A DNA stretch of 60,634 nt from assembly GCA_001464375.1 (NCBI GenBank), contig LNEW01000116.1, positions 1-60,634 on the forward strand, written 5' to 3'. This document shows, piece by piece, positions 1 through 8,481 of the stretch. The translations under genes were made by a program, and so were the position numbers. Position 1 is the first letter of the stretch, and each line of letters opens with the position of its first letter. A model generated the notes under the pieces. The model did not search any database. It was not told the DNA's origin and was given only the letters and a program-made list of their open reading frames with translations. This DNA is from Rhodospirillales bacterium Ga0074136. GTDB lineage: Bacteria > Pseudomonadota > Alphaproteobacteria > Acetobacterales > Acetobacteraceae.

Positions 1-82
1 CGGCCGTGGAGCGCGCCTGCGTCACCGCCTGCGGCCACATCTTGAAGCCGGTGAAGGTGGCTTGCATCGGGTCGTTGGTCAC
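1..82 (-). CDS. possible 5' end of a gene running off the left edge
   Basis: Reading leftward from a GTG at 82 (or an ATG at 67) gives an open frame of 27 codons to the window edge, with a mixed composition (DPMQATFTGFKMWPQAV) unlike the Arg/Pro-rich translations of shadow frames. There is no clear ribosome binding site. If real, it is the N-terminus of a protein divergent from the urease operon. I cannot name a family from so little. The rest of the stretch up to 299 holds no gene or promoter I can support. Confidence 0.2.
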   Translation of the reverse strand, partial: MTNDPMQATFTGFKMWPQAVTQARSTA

Positions 83-299
83 GCGGCGACGTCACCAGGG
101 CCGCGCCGCGCCGCCACAGGCGACGCCGTTCGACGGTGCCCGGGCTCTCGCCATCGCTGCGGCAGTCGCGGCGGCGCATGAACGCTGTGCCACGGACGCG
201 CTCGCTTACGAGTTGGGCATCGATTGCCTATTGCCTGGGCTGCGCGCCGCCGGCGCACGCAGATTTTCATCACGACCGCGCCATGCAAGGCTTCGCGCG

Positions 300-1130
300 A
301 TGAGTCTCCGCCAGGCCGCCCCGTCCCACCAGCGCGCCCGCGGCGGCGCCGAGCTCCATTTCGCGCGCAGCGGCGCGGCGACGCGGCTTGCGCATCTGTT
401 CCAGACCGCGCCCGCCCGCATCCTGTTCCCCACACCCGAAGCCGACGAACCGCCGCTCGCCGCGCTGGTCAATACGGCAGGGGGGCTGGCGGGCGGCGAT
501 GCGCTGACGCTCGACCTGCGGCTCGGCGAGGGCGCCGTGGCCACCCTGGCGACGCCCTCGGCCGAGAAGATCTATCGCAGCCTCGGCGCCGTGACGCGCA
601 TCGATGTCTCGATCGAGGTCGGCCCCGGGGCGACTCTGGAATGGCTGCCGCAGGAGACGATCCTGTTCGACGGTGCGCGGCTCGAACGCCGCATCGCGGT
701 GGCGCTGGCGCCCGATGCACGGCTGCTGTTTGCCGAAATGCTGGTGTTCGGCCGGCGCGCGCGCGGCGAAGTCATGCGCACAGGGTCGGTCCAGGATGGC
801 TGGCGGCTGCGCCGCGGCGGAACGCTGGTCTGGGCGGACGGGCTGGCGCTGGGGGGCGACGTCGCGGGCCGGCTTGATGACCGCTTCGGCTTCGCTGGCG
901 CCGAGGCCACCGCATGCCTGGCCCTGGCCACGGCTGGGCCGCTGGAGCCGCTGCGCGCGACGTTGCGCGAGGCTGGCACGGCAGCCACCGTGGCGCGGCC
1001 GGGGCTGCTGCTGGCGCGATGGCTGGGTGATGCGGCGGCGGTGCGCGGTGCGCTGGGCGAGGCGATCCGCGTGCTGCGCGCCCAGGCGCTCGGCTTGCCG
1101 GCGCGCCTGCCGCGGCTGTGGACGAGTTGA
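300..1130 (+). CDS. ureD: urease accessory protein UreD (UreH)
   Basis: UreD is the scaffold of the nickel-insertion complex: it binds apo-urease and recruits UreF and UreG so that nickel reaches the active site. The 276-residue protein from the ATG at 300 has the family hallmarks: a TAGGLAGGD segment, the TPSAEKIYRS segment and the WLPQETILFDGA stretch. The frame stays open to position 6, but the upstream translation is Arg/Cys-rich and not family-like, so the ATG at 300 is preferred. It is the first gene of the urease operon, 63 bases before ureA. Usual length for the family is about 270 residues. Confident in function, slightly less in the exact start. Confidence 0.93.
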   Translation: MSLRQAAPSHQRARGGAELHFARSGAATRLAHLFQTAPARILFPTPEADEPPLAALVNTAGGLAGGDALTLDLRLGEGAVATLATPSAEKIYRSLGAVTRIDVSIEVGPGATLEWLPQETILFDGARLERRIAVALAPDARLLFAEMLVFGRRARGEVMRTGSVQDGWRLRRGGTLVWADGLALGGDVAGRLDDRFGFAGAEATACLALATAGPLEPLRATLREAGTAATVARPGLLLARWLGDAAAVRGALGEAIRVLRAQALGLPARLPRLWTS

Positions 1131-1193
1131 GCCGGGCACGGCCATGATGCTCAGCGCGATCGATCGGGGGTGTGGCGTGCGGAGAGTGCCGGA

Positions 1194-1694
1194 ATGAACC
1201 TGACGCCTCGGGAGAAGGACAAGCTGCTGGTGGCGATGGCGGCGATCGTCGCGCGCCGCCGGCTCGAACGCGGGTTGAAGCTGAACCATCCCGAGACGGT
1301 GGCGCTGATCACCGACTTCGTGGTGGAGGGCGCGCGCGACGGGCGCTCGGTGGCCGAGCTGATGCGCGATGGCGCCAGGGTCCTCACGCGCGAGCAGGTC
1401 ATGGACGGCATCGCCGAGATGATCCACGACATCCAGGTCGAGGCGACCTTCCTGGATGGCACCAAGCTGGTGACGGTCCACGAGCCGATCCGCGATGCGC
1501 CGCCGCCGGCGCGCACGAAGGCGAAAGCCAGCGCCAAGGCGAAGCCTGCCGCGAAGAAGGCGGTTGCGCGCAGCACGCGGCCTGCCGCGAAGGCAAAGCC
1601 CGCCCCGAAGGCGAAGGCCAAGCCGGTCGGGAAAGCCCAGCCGAAGGCCGCCAAGCGCAAGGCCACCAGCCGCGCCAAGGGAGCCCGCCGATGA
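1194..1694 (+). CDS. ureA: urease gamma subunit UreA with a long basic C-terminal tail
   Basis: UreA is the small structural subunit of urease (urea hydrolysis to ammonia and carbamate). Residues 1-100 form a normal gamma subunit (start [20 protein letters not shown], end TVHEPIR). The usual family length is 100, but this frame runs on for another 66 residues made almost entirely of Lys, Ala, Pro and Arg, like a histone H1 or AlgP-type tail. There is no stop or frameshift at residue 100, and the stop overlaps the ureB start (ATGA), so the tail is in frame with the operon. Its function is unknown; nucleic-acid or surface interaction is only a guess. Confidence 0.93.
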   Translation: MNLTPREKDKLLVAMAAIVARRRLERGLKLNHPETVALITDFVVEGARDGRSVAELMRDGARVLTREQVMDGIAEMIHDIQVEATFLDGTKLVTVHEPIRDAPPPARTKAKASAKAKPAAKKAVARSTRPAAKAKPAPKAKAKPVGKAQPKAAKRKATSRAKGARR

Positions 1695-1996
1695 TCCCCG
1701 GGGAGATCCTGCCCGCCGCCGGCGAGATCGAGCTGAACGCCGGGCGCGACGCCATCGAGGTCGAGGTCGCCAATGCCGGCGACCGCCCCGTGCAGGTCGG
1801 CAGCCACTACCACTTCGCCGAGACGAACCCCCTGCTGCGCTTCGACCGCGCCGCGGCGCGCGGCCGCCGGCTCGACATCGCCGCCGGCACCGCGGTGCGC
1901 TTCGAGCCGGGGCAGACACGCCGCGTGCGCCTGGTGGAGTTCACCGGCGCACGCGTGGTGCACGGCTTCCGCGGCGAGATCGAGGGAGCGCTCTGA
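1691..1996 (+). CDS. ureB: urease beta subunit UreB
   Basis: Second structural subunit of urease, 101 residues, the normal length. It opens with MIPGEILPA and carries the family core [11 protein letters not shown] and the end segment VVHGFRG. The ATG overlaps the ureA stop (ATGA) and its own stop TGA shares its last base with the ureC ATG, so the three structural genes are probably translationally coupled. Gamma and beta are separate genes here, unlike the fused Helicobacter arrangement. No anomaly seen. Confidence 0.96.
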   Translation: MIPGEILPAAGEIELNAGRDAIEVEVANAGDRPVQVGSHYHFAETNPLLRFDRAAARGRRLDIAAGTAVRFEPGQTRRVRLVEFTGARVVHGFRGEIEGAL

Positions 1997-3711
1997 TGGC
2001 CACCCGCATCTCCCGCGCCGCCTATGCCGGCATGTATGGACCGACCACCGGCGACCGCGTGCGGCTGGCGGATACCGACATCATCATCGAGGTGGAGCGC
2101 GACCTCACGACATATGGCGAGGAGGTGAAGTTCGGCGGCGGCAAGGTCATCCGCGACGGCATGGGCCAGTCGCAGGCGACGCGCGCGGATGGCGCGATGG
2201 ACACCGTGATCACCAATGCGCTGGTGCTCGATGCCGTGCAGGGCGTGCTGAAGGCGGATGTCGGGCTGAAGGACGGGCGCATTGCCGCCATCGGCAAGGC
2301 GGGCAACCCGGATACGCAGCCGGGTGTGACCATCATCATCGGCCCGGGCACCGAGATCATCGCCGGCGAAGGCCGCATCCTGACGGCGGGCGGCATCGAC
2401 CCGCATATCCACTTCATCTGCCCGCAGCAGATCGAGGAGGCGCTGGCATCCGGCGTGACCTCGATGTTCGGCGGCGGCACCGGGCCGGCGCACGGCACGC
2501 TCGCCACCACCGCCACGCCGGGGCCGTGGCACATGATGCGGATGTTGCAGGCAGCCGAATCCTTCCCGATGAACCTCGGCTTCCTAGGCAAGGGCAACGC
2601 CGCGCTTCCGGCGGCGCTGGAGGAACAGATCCGCGCCGGCGCCTGCGGGCTGAAGCTGCACGAGGATTGGGGCACCACGCCCAAGGCCATCGACACCTGC
2701 CTGTCGGTGGCCGATGCCATGGACATCCAGGTCGCCATCCATTCCGACACGCTGAACGAGGCCGGCTTCGTCGAGGAGACCATCAAGGCGATCCGCGGCC
2801 GCGTGGTGCAGGCCTTCCACACGGAGGGTGCTGGCGGCGGCCACGCGCCGGACATCCTGCGGCTGGTCGGCGAGGGCAACATCCTGCCGAGCAGCACCAA
2901 CCCCACCATGCCCTACACGGTGAACACGGTGGATGAGCATCTCGACATGCTCATGGTCTGCCATCACCTCGACCCGCGCATCGCCGAGGACGTGGCCTTC
3001 GCCGAAAGCCGCATCCGCAAGGAGACCATCGCCGCCGAGGACATCCTGCACGACATCGGCGCGATCAGCATGATGTCCTCCGACAGCCAGGCCATGGGCC
3101 GCGTCGGAGAGGTCATCATCCGCACCTGGCAGACCGCGCACAAGATGAAGACGCAGCGCGGCCGCCTGCCCGAGGAACGCGGCGACAACGACAATCGGCG
3201 GGCGCTGCGCTACATCGCGAAGTACACGATCAATCCCGCCATCTCGCAGGGCGTGGCGGATCATGTCGGCAGCATCGAGGTCGGCAAGCTGGCGGACCTC
3301 GTGCTCTGGACCCCGGCCTTCTTCGGCGTGAAGCCCGACATGATCGTGAAGGGCGGGTCGATCGCCATGTCGCTGATGGGCGACCCGAATGCGTCGATCC
3401 CGACGCCGCAACCCGTGCATTACCGCCCGATGTTCGGCGCCTTCGGCGCGTCGCGGCGCGCGAGTGCGATCACCTTCGTCTCGCAGGCCGCGCTGGAGGC
3501 CGATATCGGCGGTCGCATCGGCCTGGCGCGTCCGCTCGCCGCGGTGCGCAACTGCCGCGGCGGCATCTCCAAGGCATCGATGCTGCACAATGATGCGTTG
3601 CCGCGCATCGAGGTCGATCCCGAGACCTACGAGGTGCGCGCCGACGGCGTTCTGCTGGTGTGCGAACCCGCCAAGTTGCTGCCGATGGCGCAGCGCTACT
3701 TCCTGTTTTGA
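1996..3711 (+). CDS. ureC: urease alpha subunit UreC (catalytic, dinickel)
   Basis: Catalytic subunit of urease (urea amidohydrolase), a cytoplasmic TIM-barrel protein of 571 residues, the normal length. All active-site residues are visible at the positions expected from the Klebsiella enzyme plus three: H137 and H139 (HIHF), the carbamylated lysine K220 (GLKLHEDWG), H249 (AIHSDT), H275 ([12 protein letters not shown]), the flap C322 and catalytic H323 (VCHHLDP) and the nickel ligand D363 (SSDSQAMGR). The enzyme should therefore be active once loaded with nickel. It starts on the last base of the ureB stop and is followed eight bases later by ureE. Confidence 0.98.
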   Translation: MATRISRAAYAGMYGPTTGDRVRLADTDIIIEVERDLTTYGEEVKFGGGKVIRDGMGQSQATRADGAMDTVITNALVLDAVQGVLKADVGLKDGRIAAIGKAGNPDTQPGVTIIIGPGTEIIAGEGRILTAGGIDPHIHFICPQQIEEALASGVTSMFGGGTGPAHGTLATTATPGPWHMMRMLQAAESFPMNLGFLGKGNAALPAALEEQIRAGACGLKLHEDWGTTPKAIDTCLSVADAMDIQVAIHSDTLNEAGFVEETIKAIRGRVVQAFHTEGAGGGHAPDILRLVGEGNILPSSTNPTMPYTVNTVDEHLDMLMVCHHLDPRIAEDVAFAESRIRKETIAAEDILHDIGAISMMSSDSQAMGRVGEVIIRTWQTAHKMKTQRGRLPEERGDNDNRRALRYIAKYTINPAISQGVADHVGSIEVGKLADLVLWTPAFFGVKPDMIVKGGSIAMSLMGDPNASIPTPQPVHYRPMFGAFGASRRASAITFVSQAALEADIGGRIGLARPLAAVRNCRGGISKASMLHNDALPRIEVDPETYEVRADGVLLVCEPAKLLPMAQRYFLF

Positions 3712-3719
3712 GAGCATCC

Positions 3720-4241
3720 ATGGACGAAGAGAGCATCCCGCGCGCCACCGAGGTGCTGCGCGCCGGCACCTGGCAGGACGCGCAGGCGCGCGACAGCGTG
3801 CTGCTGGATTTCGACGATCGCCACCGGCGGCGTCGCCTCTACACGGGGCAGGGGGGGCTCGCCTTCCTGCTCGACCTGCCAGAGGCGACCGTGCTGCGGG
3901 ACGGCGACGGGCTGGCGCTGGCGACCGGCGGCGTCGTGCGCGTGCGGGCCGCGCCGGAACCGCTCGTGGAGATCACGGCGGCGACGCGCGAGCACCTGGC
4001 GCGCCTCGCCTGGCACCTGGGCAACCGGCACCTGCCGACGCAGATCGAAGGCGAGCGCCTCCTGATCCGCGACGACCATGTCATCGTCCACATGCTGGAG
4101 GGCCTCGGCGCGACGCTGCGCAAGGTGGACGCCCCCTTCGACCCGGAGGGCGGCGCCTATGGGGAGCACAACCGCCAGCCCGGCCACCATCACCACCACG
4201 GCGACCACGGCCATCACCACGACCACGACCACCAGCACTGA
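3720..4241 (+). CDS. ureE: urease nickel metallochaperone UreE with His-rich tail
   Basis: UreE binds Ni(II) and hands it to the UreG-containing complex. The 173-residue protein starts at the ATG at 3720, eight bases after the ureC stop; the frame is open further upstream into ureC but that part is not UreE-like. The middle has the conserved AWHLGNRHLPTQIE and DHVIVHMLEGLGA segments, containing the dimer-interface metal histidine. The last 20 residues are almost only His, Asp and Gly ([18 protein letters not shown]), a nickel-storing tail as in Klebsiella UreE. The DNA for this tail also encodes the beginning of UreF in another frame. Confidence 0.95.
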   Translation: MDEESIPRATEVLRAGTWQDAQARDSVLLDFDDRHRRRRLYTGQGGLAFLLDLPEATVLRDGDGLALATGGVVRVRAAPEPLVEITAATREHLARLAWHLGNRHLPTQIEGERLLIRDDHVIVHMLEGLGATLRKVDAPFDPEGGAYGEHNRQPGHHHHHGDHGHHHDHDHQH

Positions 4242-4911
4242 CGCGCTGTATCGCCTGCTCGCCTGGCTGTCGCCGGCCTATCCGGTCGGCGCCTATACCT
4301 ACAGCCATGGGCTGGAGACGGCGGTGGAGGACGGCGCGGTGCGCGGGCGCGATGACCTGGTCGCCTATGTGACCGCGGCGTTGCGTGATGGTGCTGGGCG
4401 TGTCGATGGCGCGCTGCTGGCGGCGGCGCATCGCGCCATGGCACAGGGCCGCGCGAAGGGTCTGGACGCCGCGGCGGAACTCGGTGCCGCCTGGCGCGGC
4501 ACGGCCGAGACCGCGCTGGAGGCCGAGGCGCAGGGCACCGCCTTCCTGTCCGTCACGCTGGCCGCCTGGCCGGAACCGCGCCTGGCCGCCTTCGCCGCGC
4601 GGCATCCGCGGCGCATCGTGCACGCGGTGGCTTTCGGCGCGGCGGCGGCGGCGCATGGCGTGGCGCTGCCGCAGGCGGCCTTCGGGTATCTCGCGGCCTT
4701 CGCCGCCAACCTGGTGTCGGCCGGGGTCCGGCTGGTGCCGCTGGGCCAGACCGACGGGCAGAAGGCCACCGCCGCGCTGCTGCCGGTGGTGGCCGCTGCG
4801 GCCGATGCCGCGCTCGGCGCCGACCTCGAGAGCCTGGGCACGTCGAGCCCGGCGCTGGACCTTTTTTCCATCCGTCACGAGACGCAGTACACGAGGCTGT
4901 TCAGATCATGA
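4159..4911 (+). CDS. ureF: urease accessory protein UreF, overlapping ureE by 83 bases
   Basis: UreF works with UreD and UreG to activate urease. Family motifs are clear: [17 protein letters not shown] near the N-terminus, LGQTDGQKA in the middle, and the C-terminal [14 protein letters not shown]. The likely start is the ATG at 4159, inside ureE: it has a strong GGAGGG ribosome binding site (4145-4150) with an eight-base spacer, and I see no usable start between there and the first conserved residues. This adds about 27 Thr-rich residues (mostly Thr, Ile, Ala) made by reading the His-codon tract of ureE in another frame. Length 250 residues. Its stop overlaps the ureG ATG. Confidence 0.92.
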   Translation: MGSTTASPATITTTATTAITTTTTTSTDALYRLLAWLSPAYPVGAYTYSHGLETAVEDGAVRGRDDLVAYVTAALRDGAGRVDGALLAAAHRAMAQGRAKGLDAAAELGAAWRGTAETALEAEAQGTAFLSVTLAAWPEPRLAAFAARHPRRIVHAVAFGAAAAAHGVALPQAAFGYLAAFAANLVSAGVRLVPLGQTDGQKATAALLPVVAAAADAALGADLESLGTSSPALDLFSIRHETQYTRLFRS

Positions 4912-5528
4912 CCCCATCGCGCAACGGCCCCTTTCGCGTCGGCATCGGTGGCCCCGTCGGGTCCGGCAAGACCGCACTGACGGAACGGCTGTGCCGGCAC
5001 CTGCGCGACCGGCACGACATCGCCGTCATCACCAACGACATCTATACGAAGGAAGATGCGGAGTTCCTCACCCGCGCCGGCGCGCTTTCGCCCGACCGCA
5101 TCGCGGGGGTGGAGACGGGCGGCTGCCCGCACACCGCGATCCGCGAGGATGCATCGATCAACCTTGCCGCCGTGCACGACATGACGGAGAAATTCCCCGG
5201 CCTCGAAGTGCTGTTCATCGAGAGCGGCGGCGACAACCTGGCCGCGACATTCAGCCCGGAACTGGCGGATCTGACGATCTACGTCATCGACGTGAGCGCG
5301 GGCGACAAGATCCCGCGCAAGGGCGGCCCTGGCATCACGCGCTCCGACCTGCTGGTGATCAACAAGATCGACCTGGCGCCGCTGGTCGGTGCCGACCTGT
5401 CGGTGATGGACCGGGATTCGCGCAGGATGCGCGGCGCGCGGCCCTTCGTGTTCACCAACCTCAAGGAGAACAAGGGCGTCGTCGAGATCGCGGAATTCGT
5501 GCTTCGCCAGGGAGGAATCGCGCCATGA
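4908..5528 (+). CDS. ureG: urease accessory GTPase UreG
   Basis: SIMIBI-class GTPase that drives nickel delivery to urease. Residues 14-22 form the P-loop GGPVGSGKT; further on are the metal-binding CPH motif ([15 protein letters not shown]), the [17 protein letters not shown] segment and the guanine-specificity motif NKID. Length 206 residues is normal. The ATG overlaps the ureF stop (ATGA) and its own stop overlaps the next ATG in the same way, so it sits within a translationally coupled run. No anomaly. Confidence 0.97.
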   Translation: MTPSRNGPFRVGIGGPVGSGKTALTERLCRHLRDRHDIAVITNDIYTKEDAEFLTRAGALSPDRIAGVETGGCPHTAIREDASINLAAVHDMTEKFPGLEVLFIESGGDNLAATFSPELADLTIYVIDVSAGDKIPRKGGPGITRSDLLVINKIDLAPLVGADLSVMDRDSRRMRGARPFVFTNLKENKGVVEIAEFVLRQGGIAP

Positions 5529-6448
5529 GCGCGCAACGCCACGCCGTCATCCTCGGCATGGGCCTGATGGGCTGCGACATCGCGGCGATCTTCCTCGCCG
5601 GCGGCTGGCGGGTCACCGCGGTCGAGACGGCGCGCACCCGGTGGCCGGATGCTGAAGCGCGGGTGCGCGCGTCGATCGGGCAACTCGACGGCGACCCCGA
5701 TGACGTGGCGCATCTTACGCTGGTCGATGCCATGGACGCGCCGGACTACGCCGCCGCCGAGATCGTGGTCGAAGCCGTGCCCGAACGGCTCGTGTTGAAG
5801 CAGGAGGTCTTCGCTCGGCTCGATGCGCTGGTGCCGGCGCATGTGCCGGTCGTCTCCAACGCATCCGGCTATCGCATCACGGACATCGCGGGCGGCATCG
5901 CGACACGCGCGCGCTGCGCCAACCTGCACTTCTTCCTGCCGGCGCATCTGGTGCCGGGCGTCGAGGTAGTGCAGGGCGAATACACCGATCCCGCCATCTG
6001 CGACGCCGTCGCCGCCATCATGGACGGGCTCGGGCGCAAGGTGATCCGGGTGGCGCGCGACGTGCCGGGTTTCCTTGCCAACCGCATCCAGCACGCGCTG
6101 ATGCGCGAAGCCTTCGCGGTGATCGACCAGGGCCTGGCGACCGCCGAGGATGTCGACAACGCCGTCCGCTACTGCTTCGGCTTCCGCTACCTGGCCGCGG
6201 GACCGATCCTGCAGAAGGAACTCGCGGGGCTGGAGACGCAGCTCGAGGCCGGGCGCACGATCTACCCGTCCCTGTGCAACAGCCCCGATCCCAGCCCGGG
6301 CCTGGCGCGACTGGTGGCGGAGGGGCGGCTCGGGCCCAAGACAGGGCGCGGGTTTCGCGACTGGCCGCCGGACGTGACGGCGCGGGAACGGGCGCGCTAT
6401 GAAAAAGCCCTGCTCGCGACCGTGCGGATGATGAAGGAACAGGACTGA
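5525..6448 (+). CDS. 3-hydroxyacyl-CoA dehydrogenase-family oxidoreductase
   Basis: 307-residue NAD-dependent dehydrogenase. The N-terminal Rossmann fold has the dinucleotide motif GMGLMG at residues 11-16, followed by the acidic E (VETAR) that selects NAD over NADP. The active-site segment [19 protein letters not shown] gives the expected His and Glu of the family, and [16 protein letters not shown] marks the helical dimer domain. The HLVPGVE context is closer to the L-carnitine dehydrogenase/L-gulonate dehydrogenase branch than to canonical FadB-type enzymes, so the substrate is uncertain. The start overlaps the ureG stop (ATGA), so it is co-translated with the urease genes, an unexpected partner. 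Confidence 0.85.
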   Translation: MSAQRHAVILGMGLMGCDIAAIFLAGGWRVTAVETARTRWPDAEARVRASIGQLDGDPDDVAHLTLVDAMDAPDYAAAEIVVEAVPERLVLKQEVFARLDALVPAHVPVVSNASGYRITDIAGGIATRARCANLHFFLPAHLVPGVEVVQGEYTDPAICDAVAAIMDGLGRKVIRVARDVPGFLANRIQHALMREAFAVIDQGLATAEDVDNAVRYCFGFRYLAAGPILQKELAGLETQLEAGRTIYPSLCNSPDPSPGLARLVAEGRLGPKTGRGFRDWPPDVTARERARYEKALLATVRMMKEQD

Positions 6449-6687
6449 TCGTTGCGCTGCACCCTGCGGTTGCGGTGCCGCGCTGCGGCGCAGCACGAAT
6501 CAGCGGATTGCCGCGGCTCCCGCCTTGGTGCAGGGTTCCGGCAAGCCGTTCAACGGCGGGGAGTGACAGACAGGAATGACGACCGCGCTGGCACGGCGGC
6601 CGATCCCTGGTTGCAAGAAGGCCGCGGTCCAGTGACCGACGGCATTGCCCCGACCTTTCGGCCCTCAGTTCCAGGGAGGTTGCGCGC

Positions 6688-8481
6688 GTGAAGCCGACGG
6701 ACATCTCGTCCCCGGACTACTTCCACAAGGTGGTCGATTGCCAATGGGCCTGCCCGGCGCATACGCCGGTGCCCGAATACATCCGCATGATCGCGGCGGG
6801 GCGCTACGCCGACGCCTACATGGTGAACTGGCAGTCCAACGTGTTTCCGGGAATCCTCGGGCGCACCTGCGACCGGCCCTGTGAACCCGCCTGCCGGCGC
6901 GGCCGGGTCGAGGAGCAGCCGGTGGCGATCTGCCGGCTCAAGCGCGTCGCGGCCGACAACAAGGGCGACGTGTCGCACCGGATGCCGCCCATCCCGGAGC
7001 AGCGCAACGGCAAGCGCGTCGCCTGCATCGGCGCCGGGCCATCCAGCCTGACCGTCGCGCGGGACCTCGCGCCGCTCGGCTACGAGGTGCATGTCATCGA
7101 CGAGCAGAAGAAGCCCGGCGGCTTCATCCGCCAGCAGATTCCGCGCTTCCGCCTGCCCGAGGAAGTGATCGACGAGGAATGCGGCTACATCCTCGACCGC
7201 GGCGGCGTGGTCAGCCACCAGGACCGCCGCGTCGACAGCCTCAAGGCGCTGCTGGACGAGGGCTATGACGCGGTCTTCGTGGGGTCCGGTGCGCCGCGCG
7301 GCCGCGAACTGGACGTGCCCGGCCGCGCCGAGGCCGCGGCGCATATCCACCTGGGGATCGACTGGCTGGCCTCGGTCTCCTTCGGCCATGTGAAGGAGGT
7401 CGGGCGGCGCGTGATCGTGCTCGGCGGCGGCAATACGGCGATGGATTGCTGCCGGTCGGCGCGACGCCTCGGCGGCGAGGAGGTCAAGGTCGTCGTCCGG
7501 TCCGGCTTCGAGGAAATGAAGGCGTCCCCCTGGGAGAAGGAGGACGCGATCGGCGAAGGCATCCCGATCCTGAACTTCCTCGTGCCCAAGCAGGTGCTGC
7601 ACGACAATGGCCGCCTGACCGGCATGGTGTTCGAGAAGGTCGCCGCCCAATACGACGACAAGGGCCGCCGCCAGCTGCTGCCGACCGGCGAGCCGGACGT
7701 GACCATCGAGGCCGACCAGGTGCTGGTCGCGATCGGCCAGGAGAACGCCTTCCCCTGGATCGAGCGCGATTCGGGCGTCGAGTTCGACCGCTGGGGCCTG
7801 CCGAAGCTCGACCAGGCGACCTTCCAGTCGACCAATCCGCGCGTGTTCTTCGGCGGCGATGCGGCCTTCGGGCCGAAGAACATCATCTGGGCCGTGGCGC
7901 ATGGGCACGAGGCGGCGGTGTCGATCGACATCTTCTGCCAGGGCGGCGACGTGGCGCAGCGACCCGACCCCGAGGTGCGCATCGCCAGCCAGAAGATGGG
8001 CATCCATGAATGGGCCTATGACAACGCGATCTCGCCCGACCTGCGCTACAAGGTGCCGCATATCCCGCCGGAGAAGGCGCTGCGCGACATCACGGTCGAG
8101 GTCGAGCTCGGCTTCGACCGGGAGATGGCGTATCTCGAGACGCAGCGCTGCCTGAACTGCGACGTGCAGACCGTGTTCAACGCCAAGACCTGCATCGAAT
8201 GCGATGCCTGTGTCGACATCTGCCCGACCGACTGCATCACCTTCACCGAGAATGGCGACGAGGACGACCTGCGCACGCGCCTCAAGGCGCCGGCGGTCAA
8301 CCTGTACCAGGACCTGTATGTCCAGGATGGCCTCAAGACCGGCCGTGTCATGGTGAAGGACGAGGATGTCTGCCTGCACTGCGGCATGTGCGCCGAGCGC
8401 TGCCCGACCGGTGCCTGGGACATGCAGAAATTCCTGCTCGAGACCGCGAAGCCGAAGGCGCACGCATGCCACAGCCGCTAA
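6688..8481 (+). CDS. GltD-like FAD/NAD(P)H iron-sulfur flavoprotein, electron partner of the 2-oxoacid oxidoreductase
   Basis: 597-residue flavoprotein that should move electrons between iron-sulfur clusters, FAD and NAD(P)H. An N-terminal cysteine region (C18, C22 and TCDRPCEPAC, C61/C65/C69) is like glutamate synthase small subunit. Then come the FAD motif IGAGPSS, a second nucleotide motif LGGGNTAMDC, and GGDAAFGPKNIIWAVAHG closing the FAD site. The C-terminus adds two ferredoxin-like 4Fe-4S motifs (CIECDACVDICPTDC and CLHCGMCAERCPTG). The start is GTG with AGGGAGG eight bases upstream. It overlaps the next gene, an oxidoreductase alpha subunit, by 16 bases, which strongly suggests one complex. 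The 239 bases before it show no gene. Confidence 0.88.
   Translation: MKPTDISSPDYFHKVVDCQWACPAHTPVPEYIRMIAAGRYADAYMVNWQSNVFPGILGRTCDRPCEPACRRGRVEEQPVAICRLKRVAADNKGDVSHRMPPIPEQRNGKRVACIGAGPSSLTVARDLAPLGYEVHVIDEQKKPGGFIRQQIPRFRLPEEVIDEECGYILDRGGVVSHQDRRVDSLKALLDEGYDAVFVGSGAPRGRELDVPGRAEAAAHIHLGIDWLASVSFGHVKEVGRRVIVLGGGNTAMDCCRSARRLGGEEVKVVVRSGFEEMKASPWEKEDAIGEGIPILNFLVPKQVLHDNGRLTGMVFEKVAAQYDDKGRRQLLPTGEPDVTIEADQVLVAIGQENAFPWIERDSGVEFDRWGLPKLDQATFQSTNPRVFFGGDAAFGPKNIIWAVAHGHEAAVSIDIFCQGGDVAQRPDPEVRIASQKMGIHEWAYDNAISPDLRYKVPHIPPEKALRDITVEVELGFDREMAYLETQRCLNCDVQTVFNAKTCIECDACVDICPTDCITFTENGDEDDLRTRLKAPAVNLYQDLYVQDGLKTGRVMVKDEDVCLHCGMCAERCPTGAWDMQKFLLETAKPKAHACHSR

Noticed and set aside
4188-4238. 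Short tandem CAC/CAT-type repeats as a repeat or CRISPR-like element
   Set aside because: They are His codons of the UreE nickel tail, with no spacer-repeat structure.
8466-8481. 16-base overlap of the flavoprotein and korA genes as an assembly problem
   Set aside because: Both ends are intact and the overlap is ordinary translational coupling.
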